A stretch of 64,000 bases of DNA from Leclercia adecarboxylata (lineage in GTDB: Bacteria > Pseudomonadota > Gammaproteobacteria > Enterobacterales > Enterobacteriaceae), in contig NZ_CP040889.1 of NCBI RefSeq assembly GCF_006171285.1, positions 310,001 to 374,000 of the forward strand. Reading direction: 5' to 3'. Below are positions 39,359 to 47,857 of this stretch, piece by piece. A model generated the notes under the pieces. It was not told the DNA's origin. It searched no databases and worked only from the letters and a program-made list of their open reading frames with translations. Numbering within the stretch: the first letter of the stretch is position 1; each line of letters opens with the position of its first letter. The position numbers and the translations under genes were made by a program.

Positions 39359-41656
39359 TTACAGCAGCTCGAACTCGCCCTTATTCACGCGGGCTGAATC
39401 CGTACCGATAAAGACGTTGAATTTGCCTGGCTCAGCGTCGTATTTCATCTGCTGGTTCCAGAACTTCAGCGCATCCACGTCAATCGGGAAGCTGATGGTT
39501 TTGGTTTCGCCCGGTTTCAGGTTCACCTTCTCAAAGCCTCGCAGCTGTTTCACCGGACGGCTCATGGAGGCGGTCACATCCTGAACGTACATCTGGACAA
39601 CCGTCTCCCCTTCGCGTTTACCGGTGTTGGTAACCTCGACGCTGGCGGTCACCGTGCCGTCCGCCTTCATGGTCGGAGCAGACATTTTCACCTCAGAAAC
39701 GGTAAAGGTGGTGTAGCTCAGGCCGTAACCAAACGGATAGAGCGGACCGTTAGCTTCGTCGAAGTAGCGCGAGGTGTACTTGTTCGGTTTGTCGGCGTTA
39801 TACGGGCGACCGGTGTTCAGGTGGCTGTAGTACACAGGGATCTGCCCGACGGAGCGCGGGAAGGACATCGGCAGTTTGCCCGACGGGTTGTAGTCACCAA
39901 ACAGCACGTCGGCAATGGCGTTACCGCCCTCGGTACCGGCGAACCAGGTTTCCAGAATCGCGTCTGCCTGCTGATCTTCTTTCACCAGCGCCAGCGGACG
40001 GCCGTTCATCAGCACCAGCACCAGCGGCTTACCGGTGGCTTTCAGGGCGGCGATCAGATCGCGCTGGCTCTGCGGCAGGGTGATATCGGTCCGGCTCGAC
40101 GCTTCATGCGCCATCCCCTGGGCTTCACCCACCACGGCCACCACCACATCGGACTGCTTCGCGGCGTTAACCGCCTCGTCAATCATCTCCTGGGCGGAGT
40201 GCGGATCGACCTTCACCGCCTCTTCATACTGGTTGAGGAAGGTGACGATGTCGTTATCGCTGGTGACGTTGGCCCCTTTGGCGTAAATCACTTTGCCCTT
40301 GTCACCCAACGCGTCTTTGATGCCGGTCAGCACGGTAACGGACTGATCCGCCACGCCTGCGGCAGACCAGCTGCCCATCACGTCGCGCTTGCTGTCGGCC
40401 AGCGGGCCGACCACTGCCACGGTGCCGGATTTCGCCAGCGGCAGCGTGTCGAGACGGTTTTTCAGCAGCACCAGGCTTTCACGCGCGACCTCACGCGCCT
40501 CTTTGCGGTGCAATCGGCTTTCGGCGTTGGTATCCACCGGATCGGACTCTTTCGGCCCCAGGTGGCTGTACGGATCGTTAAACAGCCCCATGTCATATTT
40601 GACGTTCAGAACATGGCGCGTGGCGTCGTCCAGCTCCGCCATAGTGACCTTACCGCTCTTCACCAGACCCGGCAGGTACTTGCTGTAGTACTCGTCGCTC
40701 ATGCTCATGTTGATGCCGGACTTCAGCGCCACGCGCACCGCATCTTCCGGATCGGCGGCGGTGCCGTGCTTGATAAGCTCTTTGATCGCCCCGTGATCGG
40801 AGACGGTGATGCCCTTAAAGCCCCACTTATCGCGCAGGATATCTTTCAGCAGCCAGCTGTCGGAGGTCGCCGGCGTGCCGTTCAGGGAGTTCAGCGCCAC
40901 CATCACCGCGCCGCTTCCGGCATCAAGACCGGCTTTGTACGGCGGCATATAGTCGTTGAACAGGCGCTGCGGGCTCATGTCGACGGTGTTGTACTCTTTT
41001 CCGCCTTCGACGGCGCCATAGGCGGCGAAGTGTTTGACGCTGGTCATGACCGAGTAGCGATCCGCCGGGCTTTTGCCCTGCATCGCTTCCACCATGGTTT
41101 TGCCCATCGTCGCGGTCAGGTAAGTGTCTTCCCCGAACCCTTCCGAGGCGCGGCCCCAGCGCGGATCGCGGGAGACGTCCACCATTGGCGCCCAGGTCAT
41201 GTTCAGGCCATCGTCCGCCGCCTCGTAGGCCGACACGCGGCCGACGGTTTTCACCGCCTCGAGGTTAAAGGAGGAGGCCAGGCCCAGGCTGATCGGGAAG
41301 ACGGTACGCTGGCCGTGGACCACGTCATAGGCGAAGAATAACGGGATTTTCAGGTGGCTAAGTTCCATCACCTGATCCTGCATTTTGCGGATATCCTGGC
41401 GGGTGACGGTGTTGAAGATCGCCCCTACCTGCCCGTTTTTGATCATCTCGCGAATGGCTTCTTTTGGATTATCCGGTCCGACGCTGATCAGGCGCAGCTG
41501 GCCGATTTTCTCGTCTACCGACATCTTTGTGAGCAGATCGGTCACAAAGGCGTCCCGGGCTTCCGGCGTTAGCGGATGATTGCCAAACAGGTCGTCAGCC
41601 AGCGCGGGTTGCAGCGCCAGACTTACAGCTACCCCTACAGAACAAAGCCATTTCAT
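39359..41656 (-). CDS. bglX: BglX, periplasmic beta-glucosidase (GH3)
   Basis: 765 residues, identical in length to E. coli BglX. A signal peptide (likely cut after LQPALA, residue 20) is followed by the GH3 N-terminal barrel (nucleophile Asp in GITVSDHG), the GH3 C-terminal alpha/beta sandwich (VVAVVGEAQGMAHEASSR) and a fibronectin-III-like domain at the end. It hydrolyses short beta-glucosides in the periplasm. It is a single gene, next to dld as in E. coli. Confidence 0.96.
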   Translation of the reverse strand: MKWLCSVGVAVSLALQPALADDLFGNHPLTPEARDAFVTDLLTKMSVDEKIGQLRLISVGPDNPKEAIREMIKNGQVGAIFNTVTRQDIRKMQDQVMELSHLKIPLFFAYDVVHGQRTVFPISLGLASSFNLEAVKTVGRVSAYEAADDGLNMTWAPMVDVSRDPRWGRASEGFGEDTYLTATMGKTMVEAMQGKSPADRYSVMTSVKHFAAYGAVEGGKEYNTVDMSPQRLFNDYMPPYKAGLDAGSGAVMVALNSLNGTPATSDSWLLKDILRDKWGFKGITVSDHGAIKELIKHGTAADPEDAVRVALKSGINMSMSDEYYSKYLPGLVKSGKVTMAELDDATRHVLNVKYDMGLFNDPYSHLGPKESDPVDTNAESRLHRKEAREVARESLVLLKNRLDTLPLAKSGTVAVVGPLADSKRDVMGSWSAAGVADQSVTVLTGIKDALGDKGKVIYAKGANVTSDNDIVTFLNQYEEAVKVDPHSAQEMIDEAVNAAKQSDVVVAVVGEAQGMAHEASSRTDITLPQSQRDLIAALKATGKPLVLVLMNGRPLALVKEDQQADAILETWFAGTEGGNAIADVLFGDYNPSGKLPMSFPRSVGQIPVYYSHLNTGRPYNADKPNKYTSRYFDEANGPLYPFGYGLSYTTFTVSEVKMSAPTMKADGTVTASVEVTNTGKREGETVVQMYVQDVTASMSRPVKQLRGFEKVNLKPGETKTISFPIDVDALKFWNQQMKYDAEPGKFNVFIGTDSARVNKGEFELL

Positions 41657-41845
41657 CTCGTTTACTCTCTCATCAATAACCGCCGGATAGTCGCGGCCAG
41701 ACCGTACGAAAAGCGCAGTGTGCCATAAACCCTGTTAACGTTGCAGGGTTTATTCTCTGATTTTTCTGGCGAATAGTCGTTCGCATAAACATTAATCGCG
41801 CTATGATTTTCGACGACGCATTTGAATAACCACAAGGGGTGGACG

Positions 41846-43603
41846 ATGTCTTCTGAACGACTGCACGATAACACCAACTTTATAAACGACCTGGCACGTC
41901 TGGTAGGTCATGCGCACCTGCTTACCGACGCCGCGAAAACTGCCCGCTACCGCAAGGGCTTTCGCTCCGGGCAAGGGGACGCGCTGGCGGTGGTGTTCCC
42001 GGGCACGCTGCTGGAACTGTGGCGGGTGCTCAGCGCCTGCGTCGAGGCTGACAAAATTATTCTGATGCAGGCGGCCAACACCGGCCTGACCGAAGGCTCC
42101 ACGCCGAACGGCAACGATTACGATCGCGACATTGTGATTATCAGCACCCTGCGCCTCGACAAGCTGCATCTGCTGGATAAGGGCGAGCAGGTGCTGGCTT
42201 ATCCAGGCACCACGCTCTATTCGCTGGAGAAGGCGCTGAAGCCGCTGGGCCGCGAGCCGCACTCGGTGATTGGCTCCTCCTGTATTGGCGCCTCGGTGAT
42301 CGGCGGGATCTGCAACAACTCCGGCGGCTCGCTGGTGCAGCGCGGCCCGGCCTATACCGAAATGTCGCTCTTCGCCCGCATTGACGAACAGGGCAAGCTG
42401 ACGCTGGTGAACCATCTGGGCATCGACCTGGGGGTGACGCCGGAGCAGATCCTCAGCAAGCTGGATGACGACCGCGTGAAAGAGAGCGACGTGCTGCACG
42501 ACGGACGTCACGCCCACGATCATGATTACATCACCCGGGTGCGCGAGATTGATGCCGACACCCCGGCGCGCTACAACGCCGACCCGGATCGTCTGTTTGA
42601 ATCCTCCGGCTGTGCCGGCAAGCTGGCGGTCTTCGCCGTGCGCCTGGACACCTTCCCGGCGGAGAAACGCCAGCAGGTGTTCTATATCGGCACCAACCAG
42701 CCGGACGTGCTGACCACCATCCGCCGCCATATTCTCGGGGAGTTCACCCATCTGCCGGTCGCCGGGGAATATATGCACCGGGATATCTACGACATTGCCG
42801 AGCGCTACGGCAAAGATACTTTCCTGATGATCGACAAGCTCGGCACCGACAAGATGCCCTTCTTCTTTACCATGAAGGGACGCACCGATGCGATGCTGGA
42901 GAAGGTGTCGCTGTTTAAACCTAACTTTACCGACCGCTTTATGCAGAAGCTGGGCAACGCCTTCCCGGCGCATCTGCCGCCGCGCATGAAGAGCTGGCGC
43001 GATAAGTACGAGCATCACCTGCTGCTGAAAATGGCGGGCGACGGCATTGCCGAAGCGCAGAGCTGGCTGGCGGAGTTCTTCAAAACCGCCGAGGGCGACT
43101 TCTTTGCCTGCACGCCGGAAGAAGGCAGCAAGGCCTTTTTACACCGCTTCGCCGCCGCCGGGGCCGCGATCCGCTATCAGGCGGTTCACGCCGACGAGGT
43201 GGAGGATATTCTGGCCCTGGATATCGCCCTGCGCCGCAACGATACCGAATGGTTTGAGCACTTGCCGCCGGAGATCGACAGCCAGCTGGTGCATAAGCTC
43301 TATTACGGCCACTTTATGTGCTACGTCTTCCATCAGGATTACATCGTCAAAAAAGGGGTCGATGCGCACGCCCTGAAGGCGCAGATGCTGGAGCTGCTGC
43401 AGGCGCGCGGGGCGCAATATCCGGCGGAACATAATGTGGGTCACATTTACGAAGCGCCGGAGGCATTAAAACAGTTTTATCGCGCTAACGACCCAACAAA
43501 CAGCATGAACCCCGGCATCGGTAAAACAACCAAGCATAAAAACTGGGCAGGCGAACCGGAAACAGCGCGTGATGGCGCGCAAGCCACTGATCAAACCAGT
43601 TAG
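41846..43603 (+). CDS. dld: Dld, quinone-dependent D-lactate dehydrogenase
   Basis: 585 residues from the ATG at 41846 (aagggg upstream). A peripheral membrane FAD enzyme, it oxidises D-lactate to pyruvate and feeds the respiratory chain. The FAD-binding domain has GSSCIGASVIGGICNNSGGS; the membrane-binding and cap domains follow (EYMHRDIYDIAEKYG-like segment, KMPFFFTMKGRTDAML). The C-terminal tail is about 14 residues longer than E. coli Dld and rich in Ala, Gln and Thr. A strong terminator follows. Confidence 0.96.
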   Translation: MSSERLHDNTNFINDLARLVGHAHLLTDAAKTARYRKGFRSGQGDALAVVFPGTLLELWRVLSACVEADKIILMQAANTGLTEGSTPNGNDYDRDIVIISTLRLDKLHLLDKGEQVLAYPGTTLYSLEKALKPLGREPHSVIGSSCIGASVIGGICNNSGGSLVQRGPAYTEMSLFARIDEQGKLTLVNHLGIDLGVTPEQILSKLDDDRVKESDVLHDGRHAHDHDYITRVREIDADTPARYNADPDRLFESSGCAGKLAVFAVRLDTFPAEKRQQVFYIGTNQPDVLTTIRRHILGEFTHLPVAGEYMHRDIYDIAERYGKDTFLMIDKLGTDKMPFFFTMKGRTDAMLEKVSLFKPNFTDRFMQKLGNAFPAHLPPRMKSWRDKYEHHLLLKMAGDGIAEAQSWLAEFFKTAEGDFFACTPEEGSKAFLHRFAAAGAAIRYQAVHADEVEDILALDIALRRNDTEWFEHLPPEIDSQLVHKLYYGHFMCYVFHQDYIVKKGVDAHALKAQMLELLQARGAQYPAEHNVGHIYEAPEALKQFYRANDPTNSMNPGIGKTTKHKNWAGEPETARDGAQATDQTS

Positions 43604-43658
43604 CCCTCGCGTGGGCGCTGTTATGCCCACATAAATAGGACTAGAGTAGCCTTACGTC

Positions 43659-43687
43659 GCCAGAGAAACATTTCTCTGGCTTTTTTT
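43659..43687 (+). terminator. Terminator of dld
   Basis: A perfect inverted repeat gccagagaaa (43659-43668) / tttctctggc (43671-43680) is followed by seven Ts. Confidence 0.9.
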
Positions 43688-43706
43688 AACGAGGAGCGGG
43701 CAGACC

Positions 43707-44261
43707 ATGTCGGCTGTTGAAACATTATCCGAAACTGACGTTGTGATACGCGATGCCGGGGCCGAGGATGCGCATGCCATTGCTGCCATCTACGCCTGGC
43801 ATGTCCTTAACGGGCGCGCATCCTTTGAAGAAGTTCCCCCTACCGTCGACGAGATGCGGGATCGCATTAACGCGGTGACCAGCCAGGGTCTGCCGTGGCT
43901 GGTGGCGCTCTATCGCGGGATCGTGGTGGGTTACTGCTATGCCACCCACTATCGCGCTCGCCCCGCCTACCGCTATACCCTTGAAGAGTCGATTTACGTC
44001 GAGGCCAGCACCCCCGGGCGCGGTTTTGGCAGCGCGCTGCTGAGCGCCCTGATCGCCCGCAGCGAAGAGGGCCCGTGGCGGCAGATGATCGCCGTGGTGG
44101 GCGATGGGCCAAACAACGCCGGCTCGTTACGCCTGCATAAAAAGCACGGCTTTGAAGTGGCGGGACAGCTCAGAAGCGTGGGTTACAAGAAAGGTGACTG
44201 GCGCGATACGCTGATTTTGCAGCGTCCCCTCAACGACGGTGACTGGACGCTGCCGGAGTAG
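43707..44261 (+). CDS. GNAT N-acetyltransferase, phosphinothricin/methionine-analogue type
   Basis: 184 residues with the GNAT fold: VIRDAGAEDAHAIAAIY at the start, the acetyl-CoA loop PGRGFGSALL (about 107-116) and the C-terminal GDGPNNAGSLRLHKKHGF typical of the PAT/Pat (MddA-like) group. This group acetylates L-amino-acid analogues such as methionine sulfoximine and phosphinothricin. The first 12 residues extend beyond the usual family start. It is a single gene between dld and pbpG and is not at this place in E. coli K-12. Confidence 0.88.
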   Translation: MSAVETLSETDVVIRDAGAEDAHAIAAIYAWHVLNGRASFEEVPPTVDEMRDRINAVTSQGLPWLVALYRGIVVGYCYATHYRARPAYRYTLEESIYVEASTPGRGFGSALLSALIARSEEGPWRQMIAVVGDGPNNAGSLRLHKKHGFEVAGQLRSVGYKKGDWRDTLILQRPLNDGDWTLPE

Positions 44262-44264
44262 TTT

Positions 44265-44336
44265 TTGCCCGGCGGCGCTTCGCTTGCGCGGGCCTACGGG
44301 CTTTGTAGGCCGGGTAAGCGCAGCGCCACCCGGCAA
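44265..44336. repeat. REP/BIME element
   Basis: Paired inverted REP units (tgcccggcggcgcttcgctt and tgtaggccgggtaagcgcag...ccacccggca) lie between the convergent GNAT gene and pbpG. Same family as 31381-31456. Confidence 0.85.
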
Positions 44337-44347
44337 TTACAGACAGC

Positions 44348-45268
44348 TCAATCGTTCTGCGCGGTGGCCATTTGCGCGGCTTTCTGCTTTTTGTAGCTCA
44401 GGGCCGCGGCCGGAACCGGGGTGACTTTTCCGGTTTCAATCCAGGTACGCAGACGGCTGGCGTCGGCAAAGTGGGTATATTTGCCAAACGCATCCATCAC
44501 CACCAGCGCGACCGGCTTGCCGTTAAAGACCGTCCGCATCACCAGACAGTGGCCCGCGGCGTTGGTAAAGCCGGTTTTGGTCAGCTGGATATTCCAGTTA
44601 TCGCGGTAGACCAGGTGGTTGGTGTTACGAAACGGCAGGGTATAGGCCGGGTTCGAGAAGGTCGCCATCTCTTCACGGGTGGTGCTGAGCTGGCCGATCA
44701 GCGGATACTGCTTGCTGGCGATCAGCATCTTCGTCAGATCCTGCGCCGTCGAGACGTTATGGATCGACAGGCCGGTTGGCTCCACAAAGCGCGTCTGGGT
44801 CATCCCCAGTGCCTTCGCTTTGTCGTTCATGGCGCGGATAAAGGCGTCATAGCCGCCCGGATAGTGGTGCGCCAGGCTTGCGGCGGCGCGGTTTTCCGAG
44901 GACATCAGCGCCAGCAGCAGCATGTTTTTGCGGCTGATTTCGCTGTTCAGACGCACACGGGAGTAAATCCCTTTCATTTCCGGCGTCTGGCTGATGTCGA
45001 CGCGCAGTTTTTCATCCAGCGGCAGCCGTGCATCCAGCACCACCATCGCCGTCATTAATTTGGTAATAGAAGCAATCGGGCGCACCAGATTCGGGTGGCT
45101 GGAGTAGATCACCTTGTTGGTTTCCAGATCGACGATCATGGCGCTACCGGAGGCAATCTCCGGCTGGGCCGCCGCAGCCACAGCGGCAGGTTTGGCGATC
45201 GCGGGGGTCGCCACTGGCACAGCCAGCAACAGTGCAAGACTCAGTAAAGAAACGCGGAATTTCAGCAT
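44348..45268 (-). CDS. pbpG: PbpG (PBP7), D-alanyl-D-alanine endopeptidase
   Basis: 306 residues. A signal peptide (core 7-20, cut near PAIA-KP) precedes a serine peptidase S11 domain with the three active-site motifs: S67-I-T-K70, S124-E-N126 and K231-T-G233. It cleaves D-Ala-meso-DAP cross-links in murein. It is a monocistronic gene. The basic C-terminal tail ([15 protein letters not shown]) may bind the membrane or murein. Confidence 0.95.
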   Translation of the reverse strand: MLKFRVSLLSLALLLAVPVATPAIAKPAAVAAAAQPEIASGSAMIVDLETNKVIYSSHPNLVRPIASITKLMTAMVVLDARLPLDEKLRVDISQTPEMKGIYSRVRLNSEISRKNMLLLALMSSENRAAASLAHHYPGGYDAFIRAMNDKAKALGMTQTRFVEPTGLSIHNVSTAQDLTKMLIASKQYPLIGQLSTTREEMATFSNPAYTLPFRNTNHLVYRDNWNIQLTKTGFTNAAGHCLVMRTVFNGKPVALVVMDAFGKYTHFADASRLRTWIETGKVTPVPAAALSYKKQKAAQMATAQND

Positions 45269-45399
45269 GGTGAGATTTCGGATAATTATTCATGCACGTA
45301 ATAACGTACGCCGCCCGGGCCGAAGCGAGAACACGGGCTGGCTAAGGCATCATAGCCGTCCGGATGCCTTGCTACCAGTAGTTAATCGTGAACAGATGC

Positions 45400-45429
45400 T
45401 GCATTGCTGGCATTTACGCCAGCAATGCA
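45400..45429. repeat. 12-bp perfect hairpin between pbpG and yohC
   Basis: tgcattgctggc (45400-45411) pairs fully with 45418-45429 around a 6-base loop. Neither strand has a T run, so it is not a standard intrinsic terminator. It lies just past the yohC stop. Confidence 0.65.
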
Positions 45430-45435
45430 GTGACC

Positions 45436-46023
45436 TCAGAAGAGACGATATCCATAACCCCAAAGAATAACCGTCAGCGCCAGCAGCACTTCCAGCAGCA
45501 GCACGCCGATGGCGAGGGTCGAGCCGGAAAAACTGCGCCCCTCTTCTTTGTTGATACTCAGGAAGGTCGGAATGCCGATATAGAGCAAATAGCCGGTGTA
45601 ACAGAGCGCAAGCGTCCCCACCAGCGCACACAGCCAGACGATCGGGTAGAGCGCCACAATCCCACTCAGAAACAGCGGGGTTGCCACGTAACCAGCGAAT
45701 ACCATGCAGTGTGTCAGCGATGGCCGTTGCGGATACCGGCGCGCCATCCAGTAAATCACCCGCCCCATTGCCGCCACGCCCGCCAGCATCAGGGCGTAAA
45801 ACACCACGGCCAGCGCCAGGCCGGTCATCCACGAGAGTTTTACTACATTGCCGTCGTCAAAATCCCAGCCGATTTGCGTGGTACCAATAAACGCGCAAAT
45901 CACCGGTACGGCGGCCATCAGCAGCACATGGTGGGTATAGTGATGACTGACCGTTTCGTTTTCGCTTCTGATCACGTGCATTTCACGATCGGGATGGGAA
46001 AAGAGTCCCCAGACATGGTTCAT
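45436..46023 (-). CDS. yohC: YohC, Yip1-domain inner-membrane protein
   Basis: 195 residues, as in E. coli. About five TM helices (for example around 32-50, 70-90, 105-135, 170-192) with short loops, after a hydrophilic N terminus (MNHVWGLFSHPDREMHVIRSE). Yip1-domain family; function unknown. It is divergent from the small gene at 46174. Confidence 0.92.
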   Translation of the reverse strand: MNHVWGLFSHPDREMHVIRSENETVSHHYTHHVLLMAAVPVICAFIGTTQIGWDFDDGNVVKLSWMTGLALAVVFYALMLAGVAAMGRVIYWMARRYPQRPSLTHCMVFAGYVATPLFLSGIVALYPIVWLCALVGTLALCYTGYLLYIGIPTFLSINKEEGRSFSGSTLAIGVLLLEVLLALTVILWGYGYRLF

Positions 46024-46173
46024 AACGCCCCCTTGTTGTCGGCCCGCTAGCGATAACTCAAGTATAATGCAGGCCTGAGATTATTTTTTATACAGCCTAA
46101 AAATGCAGCGACGGGTTCAGCGCTCTGGTATATTCATCCCTGCTAAACAGCAGCTTACGGGAGGGAATCTCAG

Positions 46174-46440
46174 ATGGCGGAATTCATTTTTTTCAAAAAG
46201 GGAAATAGCGTCGCGGCGCTGGATAAAGCCGACGCGCAGGGCGCCAGGATGTTGATTGAACAGGGGTATATCAGGCAGTTTGAAGAGATTACCGCCCCTG
46301 ATGGCCAGCACGCGCTGGCGCGCTTTGACGATATCAAAAAAGAAGAAGAGTTAGGCCCGTTTGTCTGGGCGACAGGCGCCCTGTTTTGCGGGCTCATCGT
46401 CCCCGTTATTGGTTTAATCGGCTGGTTGTTATTACGTTAA
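46174..46440 (+). CDS. Small C-tail-anchored-like membrane protein, unknown
   Basis: 88 residues: a soluble N-terminal part (about 1-60; EFIFFKKGNSVAALDKADAQ, IRQFEEITAPDGQHALARFDD) and one C-terminal TM helix (about 65-87; FVWATGALFCGLIVPVIGLI). The purine-rich gggagggaatctcag precedes the ATG. It ends 24 bp before yohD and could be co-transcribed with it. I do not recognise the family. Confidence 0.75.
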   Translation: MAEFIFFKKGNSVAALDKADAQGARMLIEQGYIRQFEEITAPDGQHALARFDDIKKEEELGPFVWATGALFCGLIVPVIGLIGWLLLR

Positions 46441-46464
46441 CGTTTCCTGCGCTACGCTTAACGT

Positions 46465-47025
46465 ATGGATATCAATACTCTCATTGCACAGTATGGCTAT
46501 GCCGCGCTGGTTATCGGCAGCATAGCGGAAGGCGAAACCATCACCCTGCTGGGTGGCGTGGCGGCGCATCAGGGATTGCTTCGCTTTCCTCTGGTGGTAG
46601 CCGCGGTGGCACTGGGCGGCATGATCGGCGACCAGCTTCTTTACCTGATTGGGGTGCGGTTTGGTCCGACGATCCTGCGACGCTTTTCCCGCCATCAGAA
46701 GAAAATCGACCGCGCTCAGCAGTTGATTCAGCGCCACCCCTATCTTTTCGTCATCGGCACCCGCTTTATGTACGGCTTTCGCATCATCGGCCCGCTGCTG
46801 ATCGGTGCCAGCCGCCTGCCGCCGAAAATCTTCCTGCCGCTGAACATTGTAGGGGCCATCGTCTGGGCGCTGATTTTCACCACTCTGGGCTATGTGGGCG
46901 GTGAAGTGCTGGAGCCGTGGCTGCACGCCCTGGACCAGCACCTGCGCCACTGGATCTGGCTTATTGTGGTGCTGGTGCTGGTCTTCGCGGTGCGCTGGTG
47001 GCTGAAACGCCGGGATCGCCGCTAA
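46465..47025 (+). CDS. yohD: YohD, DedA-family inner-membrane protein
   Basis: 186 residues (E. coli 192). The DedA/SNARE-associated domain is clear: GSIAEGETITLLGGVAAHQG, LGGMIGDQLLYLIGVRFG, and FVIGTRFMYGFRIIGPLLIG, with the conserved Glu, Asp and Arg residues. DedA proteins act as phospholipid or undecaprenyl-phosphate translocases; this member's substrate is unknown. It is convergent with yohF at a 3-bp gap. Confidence 0.94.
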   Translation: MDINTLIAQYGYAALVIGSIAEGETITLLGGVAAHQGLLRFPLVVAAVALGGMIGDQLLYLIGVRFGPTILRRFSRHQKKIDRAQQLIQRHPYLFVIGTRFMYGFRIIGPLLIGASRLPPKIFLPLNIVGAIVWALIFTTLGYVGGEVLEPWLHALDQHLRHWIWLIVVLVLVFAVRWWLKRRDRR

Positions 47026-47028
47026 AAA

Positions 47029-47802
47029 TTACTGCTCCGGTTTAAACTGCGGATTGCCCAGCATAAAGCCGCCGTCGACGATAAACGACTGACCGGTGGC
47101 GTAGCTGGCATCAGAGTCACACAGCCAGGCGACCAGGCTGGCGATCTCTTTGGTATGTCCCGGCCTTGCCAGAGGAATGTTTGGCATGGAGCCAGGCTCG
47201 ACCTCGCTGTCGTCCATGTTGTTCATCGGCGTGGCGATAGCCCCCGGCGCCACGGCGTTCACCAGAATATTGTGATGCACCAGCTCCATCGCCATCGACT
47301 TGGTCAGGCCGCCGAGGGCGTGTTTGGCTGAGGTGTAGGCGCTGGCCTCCGGCAGCGGGGTATGCTCATGCACCGAGGTGATGTTGACGATACGTCCGCC
47401 CTCCCCCTGCTTCACCATCTGACGGGCGGCGATCTGCGAGCAGAGAAACGCCCCGTCCACGTCGACGCTAAAAATCGACCGCCACTGGTCATACTCCATA
47501 TCGAGAAACGCCGCTTTGGTCATCGCCCCGGCGTTATTGACCAGCACGTCGATACGCCCGAAGCGTTCAATCAGCGTCTCGATGGCTTTCGCTCCGTCCG
47601 GCAGCTGGCTGAGATCGAGCTGAATGGCCTCTGCCCGCTGCCCCCGGGCCTCGATCTCACGACAGGTTTTCATCGCCCCTTCTTCGTCCGAGTGCCAGGT
47701 CACGCCAATATCAAACCCACGCTCCGCCAGCATCAGCGCCGTGGTTTTGCCGATCCCCGAATCCGATGCCGTTACAATAGCTACACGATTGGTTGAACCC
47801 AT
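47029..47802 (-). CDS. yohF: YohF, short-chain dehydrogenase/reductase
   Basis: 257 residues from the ATG at 47802, which has a full ggaggtga site. Classical SDR: dinucleotide loop TASDSGIG (variant of TGxxxGIG with Ala-Ser), NNAG, and catalytic Ser-Tyr-Lys in SVHEHTPLPEASAYTSAK. The N-terminal Asp/His context (VTWHSDEEG) resembles E. coli YohF. Substrate unknown. It is convergent with yohD. Confidence 0.93.
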   Translation of the reverse strand: MGSTNRVAIVTASDSGIGKTTALMLAERGFDIGVTWHSDEEGAMKTCREIEARGQRAEAIQLDLSQLPDGAKAIETLIERFGRIDVLVNNAGAMTKAAFLDMEYDQWRSIFSVDVDGAFLCSQIAARQMVKQGEGGRIVNITSVHEHTPLPEASAYTSAKHALGGLTKSMAMELVHHNILVNAVAPGAIATPMNNMDDSEVEPGSMPNIPLARPGHTKEIASLVAWLCDSDASYATGQSFIVDGGFMLGNPQFKPEQ

Positions 47803-47857
47803 ACTCACCTCCGGAATAATAAAAGACAAAGAGATAAGTATAGTTACTTCTCATTTT

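Noticed and set aside
39821..41341. 506-codon open frame antisense to bglX
   Set aside because: It lies fully inside the conserved bglX gene in GC-rich DNA where antisense frames stay open by chance. The product is rich in His, Arg and Gln with no family features or start signal.
41801..43018. 405-codon open frame antisense to dld
   Set aside because: It is a shadow of dld.
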